64,000 nucleotides of DNA from Venatoribacter pacificus (GCF_025318105.1 NZ_JAOANI010000019.1:248001-312000), one strand, 5' to 3'. Shown: positions 24,090 through 33,259, numbered from the stretch's first letter. A program made the numbers and translations. The notes: a model not told the origin generated them from the letters alone.

Positions 24090-25079
24090 CTATTTGAGTT
24101 CTGTTGTCAGCGGGAGTCTGCTGTTCCAGGCCTCGGAGCAACGCTGCAGTGATGCTTCAATATCGTTGTTTTTTTCAATTGCACAGAGAGCCAGCGCTGC
24201 GGTATGAACGATGGCAGCAGTGGCGTACGTATTTTGTGTCGCACCGCTCCAGATCTGTTCCAGCCAGTGAATGCTGATTTCCTGAGGTTTGTCGTCAATA
24301 TGAGAAGCCAGCTTTGGAATACGAATTTCACCGGCTATACCATTGAGCAATGTCCGGACGATGCAGTCCCGTTCGGGATTCACTTCGAATTCGCCCCCTT
24401 CACCTTTGATGACCACTGCATCTGTTTGGTTAAGTCTGGCGGCATCGATATGGGTGAAGGCGTAGTTCGGATGAAATACGCCCTGAACGCTGGGAATTCC
24501 AGGCGGAGCAATGGTTTTCATCACGGTGTTAATGGGGGAGCGCACGCCTAAAATGGATTTTAACGACAGCCAGCGTTGCAGTTGCGGATTAAGTACTGCA
24601 CAGGGCAGGTACAATAAAGGGCTGCTCGCCGACAAGGAGTTCAGGTCGGCCATGGTGGTGGCAATCGGTACATTAAAATGAGCAAACACCTCGGCTGAAT
24701 AAAGCCGGCCGGCGGTATGGGATTCTGTACCGTGAAAAAGAATGCGATATCCCATCTGGGTGAGCAGTAACGCCGACAGGAAGCACCAGAAAGGCTGTCG
24801 GCGTTTGCCTGCATAGCTGGGCCAAATCAGATCTGCTGCAATGTCAGCGGGCCATAGCTCATTAATGGCTGCCGCGAAGCCCGCCAACTCCTCCGGACTC
24901 TCTTCTTTAACCCGCATCAGCATAAAAATAGCGCCCAGCTGTTCGGGCTCGTAATCACCGGCGAGCATTGTGCGCATGGTAAACAGGGCTTCCTCATGGG
25001 TCATGCTGCGGCTGGCGTTTTTACCCCGGGCCAGAATGCGAACGTAGTCAGTCAGCGTATGTTGTGACGTCACAGGCAA
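24090..25079 (-). CDS. ybiB: TrpD2/YbiB family protein (anthranilate phosphoribosyltransferase-like fold)
   Basis: The 329-residue protein starts YVRILARGKNASRSMTHEEA and has EEALFTMRTMLAGDYEPEQLGAIFMLMRVKEES, typical of YbiB/TrpD2. These proteins share the TrpD fold but lack anthranilate phosphoribosyltransferase activity; E. coli YbiB binds nucleic acids. The gene starts within the last codons of tusE (10-bp overlap), so it is co-expressed with the sulfur relay. A role in tRNA metabolism is plausible from context only. Confidence 0.88.
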   Translation of the reverse strand: MPVTSQHTLTDYVRILARGKNASRSMTHEEALFTMRTMLAGDYEPEQLGAIFMLMRVKEESPEELAGFAAAINELWPADIAADLIWPSYAGKRRQPFWCFLSALLLTQMGYRILFHGTESHTAGRLYSAEVFAHFNVPIATTMADLNSLSASSPLLYLPCAVLNPQLQRWLSLKSILGVRSPINTVMKTIAPPGIPSVQGVFHPNYAFTHIDAARLNQTDAVVIKGEGGEFEVNPERDCIVRTLLNGIAGEIRIPKLASHIDDKPQEISIHWLEQIWSGATQNTYATAAIVHTAALALCAIEKNNDIEASLQRCSEAWNSRLPLTTELK

Positions 25080-25384
25080 TTCTCCGGGCGGGGTAATCCG
25101 GCAATTTTGGCGGCAATTTTGGCCGGACTGCCGGGGAATAAAGTCAGCAGATAGATGCTGCCGGATTTTTCAGCTCCTAGTGTTTGTTTCAGATGCTTTG
25201 CCAGCGGACGCATTGCGGGGGCGAGATCAAACTGTTGGTAAAAGTCGCGTAACGCCCAGATGATTTCCCAATGCTCCGGCGTGAGCAATAGGCCTTCGCG
25301 TCGTGCCAGCTCAGCTGCGACGTCCTCAGACCAGTCGTCCAGATTCTGCAGAAAACCGTCATTGTCGAGTTGTAAATCGTTCAT
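25070..25384 (-). CDS. tusE: Sulfur relay protein TusE (DsrC family)
   Basis: Takes sulfur from the TusBCD complex and delivers it to MnmA. The 104 residues match E. coli TusE (109) in DGFLQNLDDWSEDVAAELA, LTPEHWEIIWALRDFYQQFD and the C-terminal AGLPRPENCL, where the penultimate cysteine (C103) carries the persulfide. It is the fourth gene of the tusD-C-B-E-ybiB operon. Confidence 0.96.
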   Translation of the reverse strand: MNDLQLDNDGFLQNLDDWSEDVAAELARREGLLLTPEHWEIIWALRDFYQQFDLAPAMRPLAKHLKQTLGAEKSGSIYLLTLFPGSPAKIAAKIAGLPRPENCL

Positions 25385-25387
25385 CGG

Positions 25388-25678
25388 TTACGGCTTCCAG
25401 CTCAGTGTGCGGGGATGGCTAAGGCACAGCTCGACCCACTTTTTATCATCTATGGCGATCGCACCGATATTGTCCTGCAGGCTATCCGCCAGGCCGCGTT
25501 GTCGGGCATCGGTTGTACGGAAGTAGCAGCGGTTTTGGTGACTCCAGTTATTGCTGGTCAGCAGCTGCAGGGCATACGCGCCGTCACCAATAAAGACCAG
25601 ACTGTCTGCCGGGGCCAGCATGCGTTCAAGTTGCTTCAGTGCGGTGGTTTGGCTGGTCAATACCAGATGCAGGGTCAT
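25388..25678 (-). CDS. tusB: Sulfurtransferase complex subunit TusB
   Basis: Small DsrH-family subunit (96 residues) of the TusBCD hexamer that relays persulfide sulfur for wobble-uridine thiolation. The pattern LHLVLTSQTTALKQLERML...DSLVFIGDGAYAL, its length and its place between tusC and tusE support the call. It is the most divergent of the four Tus proteins here, which is usual for the family. Confidence 0.92.
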   Translation of the reverse strand: MTLHLVLTSQTTALKQLERMLAPADSLVFIGDGAYALQLLTSNNWSHQNRCYFRTTDARQRGLADSLQDNIGAIAIDDKKWVELCLSHPRTLSWKP

Positions 25679-25679
25679 A

Positions 25680-26027
25680 TTAAAAACTCAGGCAGTGTTG
25701 GGCATTGTTCAGCAATTCAGGCACGTCGCTGGCGCTGACCGGTGTGGCGAGATTGCTCAGCAATGACGGCTGAAGATTGAGCGTCTGTAAATCGTCTTCG
25801 ATATAGCAGAGTGCATCGCAGTCGTACATTGGCAGGGCACTGATGTATTTGGCTGGTGACTTACCACCGGCTTTGCGCGGCTCTTGTGCCTTCAGTAACC
25901 AGAATATGCCGGCTCCCTGAAAGATCAGGCTGACCTTATGTTCAAAGGCAGCCAGCGCCATTGCCATCTCTAAAGCCTCAGGGTCGGCGCCGGGCGCGCT
26001 GCGGATAATGATGCAAACAGTGCTCAT
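25680..26027 (-). CDS. tusC: Sulfurtransferase complex subunit TusC
   Basis: DsrF-family subunit of 115 residues. The Rossmann-like N-terminus VCIIIRSAPGADPEALEMAMALAAFEHKVSLIFQGAGI and the segment SALPMYDCDALCYIEDDLQ identify TusC. It lies between tusD (6-bp gap) and tusB (1-bp gap). Confidence 0.94.
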   Translation of the reverse strand: MSTVCIIIRSAPGADPEALEMAMALAAFEHKVSLIFQGAGIFWLLKAQEPRKAGGKSPAKYISALPMYDCDALCYIEDDLQTLNLQPSLLSNLATPVSASDVPELLNNAQHCLSF

Positions 26028-26033
26028 AATGCC

Positions 26034-26423
26034 TCAGAAATCAATGATGCGATCGGAGTCGAGAGTGGCTTCAGCCATCTCGCCCAGACCGGCCAGTTCA
26101 AACCCTGCAGCCAGCGTGCTGGCCGGCAGGTTATAGCGCTGTTGCTCGGCATTATCGGTTACTCCGCGACGTAATGCGTTGGCAATACAAACCTGAAGCG
26201 GGAAACCATACTCGGTGGCCAAAGATTGCCATTGCTGACTGACCGCGGATTGTCCCTGAGCAGGGTTTTGCGTACTCAGAGCGGCAAACACTGCATCTTG
26301 ATAAAAAAAGACGCGCTGTAGCTTGTGTCCCTGAGCCAGCAGACTGCGGGCAAAATCCTGCGCCAGAATATGAGATGCCCCGGAAAAAGGACTCTGTGTC
26401 AGAAGTAGTGAAAAAGTGGCCAT
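26034..26423 (-). CDS. tusD: Sulfurtransferase complex subunit TusD
   Basis: DsrE-family subunit of 129 residues. The active cysteine that accepts persulfide from TusA lies in PLQVCIANALRRGV, corresponding to Cys78 of E. coli TusD. It is the first gene of the minus-strand tusDCBE-ybiB operon. The promoter would lie in the region shared with the divergent tRNA-Ser gene. Confidence 0.95.
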   Translation of the reverse strand: MATFSLLLTQSPFSGASHILAQDFARSLLAQGHKLQRVFFYQDAVFAALSTQNPAQGQSAVSQQWQSLATEYGFPLQVCIANALRRGVTDNAEQQRYNLPASTLAAGFELAGLGEMAEATLDSDRIIDF

Positions 26424-26525
26424 AGCGTCGATCCGGAAAGGTTGATGCTATGGTAATCGGCTGCGCCGCTAATGCAAAGTCGGCGACGCGTTTCCCGCTA
26501 TCGTGTTGATTTATAAAAAAAAGTA

Positions 26526-26555
26526 TTGACCCGAAATTCTAGTTAAGTATTATAC
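26526..26555 (+). promoter_or_regulatory. Promoter of tRNA-Ser with GC-rich discriminator
   Basis: The -35 is TTGACC (26526-26531) and the -10 is TATTAT (26548-26553), 16 bp apart; TTATAC two bases on is an alternative -10. A GCGC discriminator follows, as in stable-RNA promoters under stringent control. The tRNA starts about 12 bp later. Confidence 0.65.
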
Positions 26556-26566
26556 GCGCACTGTTT

Positions 26567-26656
26567 GGAGGGATGGCTGAGCGGTTAAAAGCACCGGTCT
26601 TGAAAACCGGCATAGGTTAATCCCTATCTAGGGTTCGAATCCCTATCCCTCCGCCA
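26567..26656 (+). tRNA. tRNA-Ser (anticodon TGA)
   Basis: The 90-nt gene has a GGAGGGA/TCCCTCC acceptor stem, a D-arm, an anticodon loop CTTGAAA with TGA, a long variable arm (CATAGGTTAATCCCTATCTA) typical of class II tRNAs, a GGTTCGAATCC T-arm and an encoded CCA. Confidence 0.97.
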
Positions 26657-26662
26657 AACACT

Positions 26663-26694
26663 AAAAAGCCAGCGCTTGCGCTGGCTTTTTTTAT
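26663..26694 (+). terminator. Terminator after tRNA-Ser
   Basis: The hairpin AAGCCAGCGC, loop TT, GCGCTGGCTT is followed by a T-run seven bases after the tRNA CCA. The A5 on the left lets it also stop minus-strand transcripts from the small ORF at 26.7-26.85 kb. Confidence 0.9.
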
Positions 26695-26707
26695 ATCTGG
26701 GATTTGC

Positions 26708-26854
26708 TCAGGAGTGAATGGCCTGAATCAGCAGGTAAATGCTGCAACCGGCCACCAAAGTAATGGCCAGCCATTCGGCTTGATAAATTCTGGTCAGTAA
26801 CACCGGTGAGACCGATACATCGTCCTGATGTGAGGTAGGGCGCTTAATTAACAT
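26708..26854 (-). CDS. Putative 48-residue single-pass membrane protein
   Basis: This minus-strand ORF encodes 48 residues: a polar N-terminus (MLIKRPTSHQDDVSVSP) and one hydrophobic stretch (about residues 28-45, WLAITLVAGCSIYLLIQA). It fits neatly between the tRNA-Ser terminator and the deacetylase gene. No clear Shine-Dalgarno precedes the ATG, which lowers confidence. I do not recognise a family. Confidence 0.4.
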   Translation of the reverse strand: MLIKRPTSHQDDVSVSPVLLTRIYQAEWLAITLVAGCSIYLLIQAIHS

Positions 26855-26966
26855 GAGGGCATTCCACGGCTGTTATCTGCAGTAAGAATGGCCCAGGTTG
26901 AATGTCGGTGATGTTGTAGTTGTGTGCGTATTCTGTTTCGCTGAGTAATCGCAGCAGGGTGTATCT

Positions 26967-27893
26967 TTACTGTGTGCGCATCATTTCGCCGATAAACTCA
27001 GATACCGAGCGCCCCAGAGCATTCAGGTTGTACCCACCTTCCAGAATGGCCACCCACGGGATATTGCGTGACTGTGCATAATCCTGAATCCAGCGGCCGA
27101 TCCAGCGGTAATCATCGTCCAGCAGACAAAGCTCGGCCATCGGGTCGTCACGGTGGGCATCAAAGCCGGCAGAAACAATAATGACTTCAGGTGCAAAACC
27201 GCGCAGGGCAGGCGCCCATAATTCTTCGACCTTGCTGCGGAACTCCTCACTGCCTGCGCCAGCATTCAGGTGAACATTGATCAGATTACTGTACTTATCG
27301 ACCTGATAATGAGAGTAGGGGTAAAAGGGATGCTGAAAACTTGAACAGATTAAAAAACGCGGGTCGTTTTTAAGAATATCGACCGTGCCATTTCCCTGGT
27401 GTGCGTCAAAATCCAGAATCGCAACACGCTGTGCATGGTGGGCTTCGGCGGCGCGCAAAGCGGTAATAGCAACGTTGTTAAAAAAACAGAAGCCCATGCT
27501 TTTGCGATGTTCGGCATGATGGCCGGGCGGGCGCACGGAAACAAACGCGTTGTCATATTTGCCGCTCATAATGTCATCCAGTGCGAGTGTACTGGTGCCG
27601 ACGGAATAGAGAGCTGCGTCAAGGCTGCCGGAGGACATTGGTGTATCCTCGTCGACATAAATATGACCCTGTTTGGGCTGAATCAACTGCAATTGCTCGA
27701 AATAGCCAGGGCTGTGGGCGCGTAAAATATCGGGCTTGTGCGCGGTTTGGCCATCGACGATGGTCAGTTGATCCCACAGTCCGCGCGACTTGAGCTGTTG
27801 TTCGATCGCCAGAATCCGCATGGCATGCTCCGGATGTTCGTCACCGGTGTCATGCTCGAAATGCTGCTGGAAGGAGTAGTAGGCAGTGGTCAT
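26967..27893 (-). CDS. Histone deacetylase family protein (class II-like)
   Basis: A 308-residue Zn-dependent deacetylase of the HDAC/acetoin-utilisation superfamily. Metal and catalytic motifs are intact: RPPGHHAEHRKSMGFCFFNN (catalytic His pair), ILDFDAHQGNGT, VSAGFDAHRDDP and AILEGGYN. Bacterial members deacetylate acetyl-lysine or small acetylamides. It is transcribed away from a PatZ-type acetyltransferase across 81 bp, so protein deacetylation is a reasonable guess, but the substrate is not shown by sequence. Confidence 0.92.
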   Translation of the reverse strand: MTTAYYSFQQHFEHDTGDEHPEHAMRILAIEQQLKSRGLWDQLTIVDGQTAHKPDILRAHSPGYFEQLQLIQPKQGHIYVDEDTPMSSGSLDAALYSVGTSTLALDDIMSGKYDNAFVSVRPPGHHAEHRKSMGFCFFNNVAITALRAAEAHHAQRVAILDFDAHQGNGTVDILKNDPRFLICSSFQHPFYPYSHYQVDKYSNLINVHLNAGAGSEEFRSKVEELWAPALRGFAPEVIIVSAGFDAHRDDPMAELCLLDDDYRWIGRWIQDYAQSRNIPWVAILEGGYNLNALGRSVSEFIGEMMRTQ

Positions 27894-27974
27894 ATAAGGT
27901 AGTTTTTGTCTTTTTGTTTGCCCAGTGTATATAGGGCCTGTGTCTACGCCAACTAAACTTAAGGATCATTCCTT

Positions 27975-30689
27975 ATGGGAACCCGCTCTCTCGAGTTATT
28001 TTTTCAACCAAAATCCATTGCTGTCATCGGTGCATCTGAGCGGGTAGGCAGTCTTGGCGGCGCGATTGTGCGCAATCTGGTCAATGGCGAATACCCCGGT
28101 GTCATCATCCCGGTGAACTCGCGGGGCTATAAAGAAGTGTATGGCATCCCGGCGCTGGCGCGCATTGGCCAGCTGGAGGGGGCGGTTGATCTGGCCATTA
28201 TTTGTACGCCGGCGGAAAGCGTACCGAAAATTATCAAGCAGCTTCACAGTAAGAATGTCGGCGCGGCAATGCTGTTAACGGGCGGTATTGCCCGTACCCG
28301 TTCCTGGCAGTTCCGTCCGTCTTCGGATCGCCTGAATCAGGTTATCCAGCAGACCCGCATGCGCATACTCGGCCCGGATTGCCTGGGCATGGTGATTCCC
28401 GGACGCAAACTGAACGCCAGCTTCCTGCATGTACCTGTTCGCAGCGGCCATATTGCTTATGTCGGCCAGTCGGGAACGTTGGCCTCGGGCGTCATGGATT
28501 GGGCTTTCAGCCGCAATATTGGCTTTTCTCATGTGCTTACTCTGGGCAAGAGCCAGGATGTGACGCTGCCAGACCTGATCGACTATATCGTGCAGGAACC
28601 GCAGGTGCGTACGCTGCTGATTCAGCTGGATGAAATCGGCTCCGGCAAAGCACTCATTCGTGCATTGCGTGCGGCTTCGCGGCACAAGCTGGTGCTGGCG
28701 GTTAAGAGTAATCGCTTCCAGGAAAATCCTTTAAACCGTATTGCCAGCCCGAAAGGTTTGCGTTCCCGTGATGCGTTGGTGGATGAGACTCTGGCCCGTG
28801 CCGGTGTATTGCGCGTATCGGCGACCGATGAGTTGTTCGACTGCGTGGATGCGCTGAGTCGTCGCCGCGAAAGTTTTGGTCCGCGACTGGCCATCATTGC
28901 CAATGGCCGTGGCCCGGCCATTCTGGCGATGGATCGCCTGTTGCACGATAAGGGGCGACTGGCGACTTTGTCAGAAGACACCCGCACCCATTTGCGCAGC
29001 CTGCTGCCGGAATACGTTAAAACTGATAATCCGGTACTGCTCAATCCGGAATTAAAGCCACAGCAATTGGCGGCTGTCGCCAATACGCTGCTGCGTGACC
29101 GGCAGGTCGATGCGCTGCTGGTTATTTACATTCCGAGCCTGGGATCAGACCCGCTGGCCAATGCCGAAACCCTGGTGAAAATTGCTCAGAACAGCAACAA
29201 AAGTGTGCTCACCAGCTGGATGGGTGAGTATTCGGTAGAAACGGCGCGTGAATGTTTTGATCAGCACGGCATTCCAACCTTCGATACCCCGGACAATGCG
29301 ATCAAGTCCTACATGTATATGGTGCAGCATCAGCGCACCCAGGATTTGTTGCGCGAGACACCGGAGAGCCTGGAAATTCCGATTTCCTCGGTACATACCG
29401 AAGTCGATAAAGCCATTCTGGCGGTCCATCGTCCGGGGGATTATCTGCTGCCGGGGCAGGTCTGGGATCTGCTGAATGCTTATGGCTTCTCCTGCGCAGA
29501 AAACCGCTACCGCTCTTCCTTGTCAGAATTACTGGCGGTGGCGGAAGAGGTGAAAGGCCCCTGGGTGTTGCGCGTTCATCACCGCGACTACCTCTATCCT
29601 TTTGCTTATGGCAACAATCCGCGTGAGCGTCTGCGTTCGGTCGCGCGCGAGCTGAAGACCATTGAAGATGTCACGAACGCCGCAGAAGATCTGGAAAGCA
29701 AAATTGCGGTCGCCTTCCCCAATAGCCCGGTTCTGGGTTACACCCTGCAGACCATGCACCGGGCGCTGGATAACCTGCAGTTTTCATTCGGGATTGGTCG
29801 TGATGCTGAAATCGGCCCGTATCTGTTCTTTGGGGGTGGTGGTTCAACAGCGGACATTCTGGTGGATCGCCAGGTTGCCTTGCCGCCGCTGAATGCCAAC
29901 CTGGCGGAAAAACTGATTAAACGCAGTCATTTCTATGAAGTGCTGAATGAACGTTCTGATAATATAGAGCGCGAACTGGTCACACTGGAGCGCTGGCTGG
30001 TTGCGCTGTCGCACATGGCGTTAAACCACCCCTGGATGGCCGGTCTGGAGGTGAATGCCATACGTCGTCAGGTTGGGCGTTACATGATCATCGGCGTTGC
30101 CGGAGAGGTCGGTCATGCCGCCAAAAGTGCGATTATGCCGTACCCGAAAGAACTGGAAAGCCATTACGAAAGCCGCAATGGCCATGCTTATGATGTGCGG
30201 CCTATCCGTGCCGAAGATGAGCCGGCCCTTGAGCGTTTTTATCAGCGCTTAAGCCCGGAGTCTCTGCGTCTGCGTTTCTTTTCGGCGCGCCGCCAGTTTG
30301 ATCACCGTGAGCTGGCGCGTTTCACCCAGATCGATTATGACCGCGAAATGGCCTTTGTTGCATTGCGCGAAGGCGAGTTGTATGGCGTTGTGCGGGTGTA
30401 TCTTGATGCGGATGACGTAGCGGCTGAATTCTCGGTCATCATCGATGATAACTGCCGCGGAGAAGGGCTGGGGCTGCGCCTGATGCAGGGCATTATTGGC
30501 TACCTCACAGATCGTGGCGTATTGCAGATTTTTGGTACGGTGCTGCCGCATAATGGCGGCATGCTGAAACTGGCCGAGCGCCTTGGCTTCAGTGCGCACC
30601 ACAATATGGATGAAGGCGTGGTGGAGGTGGGTAAAAATCTTAACCCGCTGAAGTACGCCTGGCAGAGAAAACGAATGTACCCTCTGTGA
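27975..30689 (+). CDS. Acyl-CoA synthetase-like/GNAT protein lysine acetyltransferase (PatZ/Pka type)
   Basis: The 904-residue protein has the PatZ layout. An N-terminal CoA-binding domain (LFFQPKSIAVIGASERVGSL) and an NDP-forming acyl-CoA synthetase-like region come first, then an ATP-grasp-like part (about 480-700), and a C-terminal GNAT domain (about 725-885) with FTQIDYDREMAFVALREGE and the acetyl-CoA loop CRGEGLGLRLM. E. coli PatZ, which aligns throughout by eye (886 residues), acetylates and down-regulates acetyl-CoA synthetase. It sits divergent from a deacetylase gene and upstream of gacA. Confidence 0.93.
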   Translation: MGTRSLELFFQPKSIAVIGASERVGSLGGAIVRNLVNGEYPGVIIPVNSRGYKEVYGIPALARIGQLEGAVDLAIICTPAESVPKIIKQLHSKNVGAAMLLTGGIARTRSWQFRPSSDRLNQVIQQTRMRILGPDCLGMVIPGRKLNASFLHVPVRSGHIAYVGQSGTLASGVMDWAFSRNIGFSHVLTLGKSQDVTLPDLIDYIVQEPQVRTLLIQLDEIGSGKALIRALRAASRHKLVLAVKSNRFQENPLNRIASPKGLRSRDALVDETLARAGVLRVSATDELFDCVDALSRRRESFGPRLAIIANGRGPAILAMDRLLHDKGRLATLSEDTRTHLRSLLPEYVKTDNPVLLNPELKPQQLAAVANTLLRDRQVDALLVIYIPSLGSDPLANAETLVKIAQNSNKSVLTSWMGEYSVETARECFDQHGIPTFDTPDNAIKSYMYMVQHQRTQDLLRETPESLEIPISSVHTEVDKAILAVHRPGDYLLPGQVWDLLNAYGFSCAENRYRSSLSELLAVAEEVKGPWVLRVHHRDYLYPFAYGNNPRERLRSVARELKTIEDVTNAAEDLESKIAVAFPNSPVLGYTLQTMHRALDNLQFSFGIGRDAEIGPYLFFGGGGSTADILVDRQVALPPLNANLAEKLIKRSHFYEVLNERSDNIERELVTLERWLVALSHMALNHPWMAGLEVNAIRRQVGRYMIIGVAGEVGHAAKSAIMPYPKELESHYESRNGHAYDVRPIRAEDEPALERFYQRLSPESLRLRFFSARRQFDHRELARFTQIDYDREMAFVALREGELYGVVRVYLDADDVAAEFSVIIDDNCRGEGLGLRLMQGIIGYLTDRGVLQIFGTVLPHNGGMLKLAERLGFSAHHNMDEGVVEVGKNLNPLKYAWQRKRMYPL

Positions 30690-30775
30690 ACGGTTTGTTA
30701 TATTCGCGCAAATAACAACGACAGTGCCATGAAGCACTGCAACGCTGAGACTGTAAGTAATAACGGGGTGGGCCC

Positions 30776-31423
30776 TTGATTAAAGTGCTGGTTGTCGATG
30801 ACCATGAGCTGGTTCGCTCAGGTATTTCTCGTCTGCTGACAGACGCAAAGGGAATTGAAGTAGTCGGTGAAGCAGCAAGTGGTGAGGAGGCCGTTCAGTT
30901 TGCTAAAGAACACTCACCGGACATTATTCTTATGGATATCCGTATGCCGGGTATCGGCGGGCTGGAAGCAACCCGTAAAATCACGCGCCACAACCCGGAT
31001 GTTCAGGTCATTGCGGTGACCGCCTGTGACGATAATCCGTATGCAACGCGCCTTTTGCAGGCCGGAGCAGCAGGTTATATCACCAAAGGAGCGGATGCTG
31101 ACGAAATGGTGCGCGCCATTATGAAAGTGAAAAGCGGGCAGAAGTACATCAGTCCGGAGATTGCTCAGCGTATGGCGCTGAAACCGTTTCAGCAGGATCA
31201 GACATCCCCTTTTGATGATCTCTCTGAGCGGGAAATGCAGATCACGTTAATGATTGTCGGCTGTCAGAAAGTGGCCGAGATCAGTGAAAAACTGTTCCTC
31301 AGCCCGAAAACGGTGAACAGCTACCGCTACCGCATCTTCGAAAAGCTCGAAATAGACAGCGATGTGGAACTGACGCTGCTGGCGATGCGCCACGGTTTGG
31401 TGGATCCTGCGGCGACCGCCTGA
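30776..31423 (+). CDS. gacA: Response regulator GacA (UvrY)
   Basis: NarL/FixJ-family regulator of 215 residues. The receiver domain has the phosphoacceptor D54 in IILMDIRMPG, and the LuxR-type helix-turn-helix is EREMQITLMIV...VAEISEKLFLSPKTVNSYRYRIFEKL. It is the partner of the GacS/BarA sensor kinase and drives the small RNAs that titrate CsrA/RsmA. The start is TTG at 30776, preceded by GGGGTGGG; MIKVLVVDDHELVRSGI matches UvrY exactly from that codon. It shares a stop/start junction with uvrC, an arrangement conserved in gammaproteobacteria. Confidence 0.97.
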   Translation: MIKVLVVDDHELVRSGISRLLTDAKGIEVVGEAASGEEAVQFAKEHSPDIILMDIRMPGIGGLEATRKITRHNPDVQVIAVTACDDNPYATRLLQAGAAGYITKGADADEMVRAIMKVKSGQKYISPEIAQRMALKPFQQDQTSPFDDLSEREMQITLMIVGCQKVAEISEKLFLSPKTVNSYRYRIFEKLEIDSDVELTLLAMRHGLVDPAATA

Positions 31424-33243
31424 TGGCAGAATTCGATGTCAGTGCATTTCTGCAGACCCTGACCCAGCGGGCCGGGGTTTATCGCATGTTTGCCGCCGAT
31501 GATGAATTGCTCTACGTCGGCAAAGCCAAAAATCTTAAAAACCGTGTATCCAGTTACTTCCGTGCCCGTGGCTTAAACAGCAAAACGGTCGCTCTGGTCA
31601 GTCGTATTGACCACATTGAAGTGACGGTGACCGCCAGTGAAGCAGAAGCGTTGCTGCTTGAGCAGACGCTGATCAAACAACACCGGCCGCAATACAATAT
31701 TCTGCTGAAAGACGATAAGTCTTATCCGTTTATTCATCTGTCAGAGCATGATTACCCGCTGCTCGCGTACCGGCGTGGCAAAAAACGCCGCGATGGCCGT
31801 CTGTTTGGCCCGTATCCGAATGCTGGCGCGGCGCGCGATACGCTGAATTATCTGCAGCGGCTGTTTTTGCTGCGCTCCTGTGAAGACAGTTATTTCAATC
31901 ACCGCAGCCGCCCTTGTCTGCAGTATGAAATCAAACGCTGTTCTGCCCCTTGCGTGAACAAAATCAGCCAGCAGGATTACCAGCAAAGCGTGCGTCAGGC
32001 GACGCTGTTTCTGCAGGGTAAAAGCCAGCAATTATTGCAGGAGCTGCAAAGTCAGATGATGGCGGCGTCTGAGGCGCTTAATTTTGAGCAGGCCGCCGCA
32101 TTGCGTGATCAGATTGAGCTGCTGCGCCAGACGCAGGAAAAACAGTTTGTTGACTCGGGGCAGGGCGAGGCCGATGCGTGGGCGATTGTTGAATGGCAGA
32201 ATGTGCTGTGTATTCATCGTCTGGCCTTTCGTCAGGGGCGTCTGGTGGCGAGTAAAAATTACTATCCGGATAATCCGGCGGGTGAAAGTAATGAGCAGCT
32301 GCTGCTCGATTTTGTCAGTCAGTTTTATCTTGCTGATCATGCGCTGGAAGGCATTCCCCGCGATCTGATATTGGACGTCGGTGATGATGATGTTGAAGCG
32401 TTGCTGGAAGCGCTGCGTCTGCATCGGCAGGCGAAGGTTTACCACAGCCGTGGCAGTCGTGGTCATAACCGCAAATGGCTGCATATGGCCAGCGAGAATG
32501 CCCGCACCGGTGCGCAGACAAAAATATCCGGCCATCAGGCCGCGCTGAATAAACTCAGTCAGGTTGCACAATTGCTGAATCTGGCCGAGCCGCCTAAACG
32601 CATCGAGTGTTTTGATATCAGTCATGCACAAGGCGAGGCAACCTACGCCTCCTGCGTGGTGTATGGCGAAGAAGGCTTAATGAAACAGCGCTACCGGCGT
32701 TTTTCGATTAAAGGCGTGGTTGCCGGTGATGATTATGCGGCGCTGGAGCAGGCGGTTACCCGTCATCTGACGCGTCTTAAAGAACAGGATGATTTGCCTG
32801 GCCTGCTGTTGATCGACGGCGGAAAAGGCCAGATTGGCCGTATTCGCGAGGTTTTGCACACGCTGCAACTGAACACTTTGCCTGCTTTTGGTATCTCGAA
32901 AGGAGAAACCCGTAAGTCAGGCTGGGAATTCTTGTGGGAAGCCGGGGCGACGCAACCTATAATGCCTGACGCTCATCATGAAGGATTCCGCCTGTTACAG
33001 TGGGTTCGTGATGAGGCTCACCGGTTTGCCATCACCGGACACCGTAAGGCCAGGGCGAAATCGCGCAGCCAGTCGGATGTGGACTCTCTGGCGGGCGTGG
33101 GTCCCAAGCGTCGGCGTGAATTACTGCTGCACTTTGGCAGTCTGAAGAATATGCGCAGTGCACCGCGCGAAGAGTTGGAAAAGGTTCCAGGCATAAGTAA
33201 AAAACTTGCCGAACAGATCTTTATACAATTACACGGCGAGTAA
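31423..33243 (+). CDS. uvrC: Excinuclease ABC subunit C
   Basis: Makes the two incisions around UvrAB-marked DNA lesions. The 606 residues contain the GIY-YIG nuclease (AGVYRMFAADDELLYVGKAKNLKNR, about 16-40), the UvrB-binding UVR motif (EALNFEQAAALRDQIELL, about 210-228), the RNase H-like C-terminal nuclease (RIECFDISHAQGEATYASCVV, LLLIDGGKGQ) and a terminal helix-hairpin-helix (GVGPKRRRELLLHFGSLKNM). The ATG overlaps the gacA stop by one base. Confidence 0.98.
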   Translation: MAEFDVSAFLQTLTQRAGVYRMFAADDELLYVGKAKNLKNRVSSYFRARGLNSKTVALVSRIDHIEVTVTASEAEALLLEQTLIKQHRPQYNILLKDDKSYPFIHLSEHDYPLLAYRRGKKRRDGRLFGPYPNAGAARDTLNYLQRLFLLRSCEDSYFNHRSRPCLQYEIKRCSAPCVNKISQQDYQQSVRQATLFLQGKSQQLLQELQSQMMAASEALNFEQAAALRDQIELLRQTQEKQFVDSGQGEADAWAIVEWQNVLCIHRLAFRQGRLVASKNYYPDNPAGESNEQLLLDFVSQFYLADHALEGIPRDLILDVGDDDVEALLEALRLHRQAKVYHSRGSRGHNRKWLHMASENARTGAQTKISGHQAALNKLSQVAQLLNLAEPPKRIECFDISHAQGEATYASCVVYGEEGLMKQRYRRFSIKGVVAGDDYAALEQAVTRHLTRLKEQDDLPGLLLIDGGKGQIGRIREVLHTLQLNTLPAFGISKGETRKSGWEFLWEAGATQPIMPDAHHEGFRLLQWVRDEAHRFAITGHRKARAKSRSQSDVDSLAGVGPKRRRELLLHFGSLKNMRSAPREELEKVPGISKKLAEQIFIQLHGE

Positions 33244-33259
33244 CGGAGAATATATTTTA

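Noticed and set aside
26905..26921. A second Ter-like match (ATGTTGTAGTT) near the deacetylase gene
   Set aside because: Only ATGTTGTA matches the Ter core and the essential right half (AACTA) does not. An 8-bp match is expected about twice by chance in 64 kb counting both strands.
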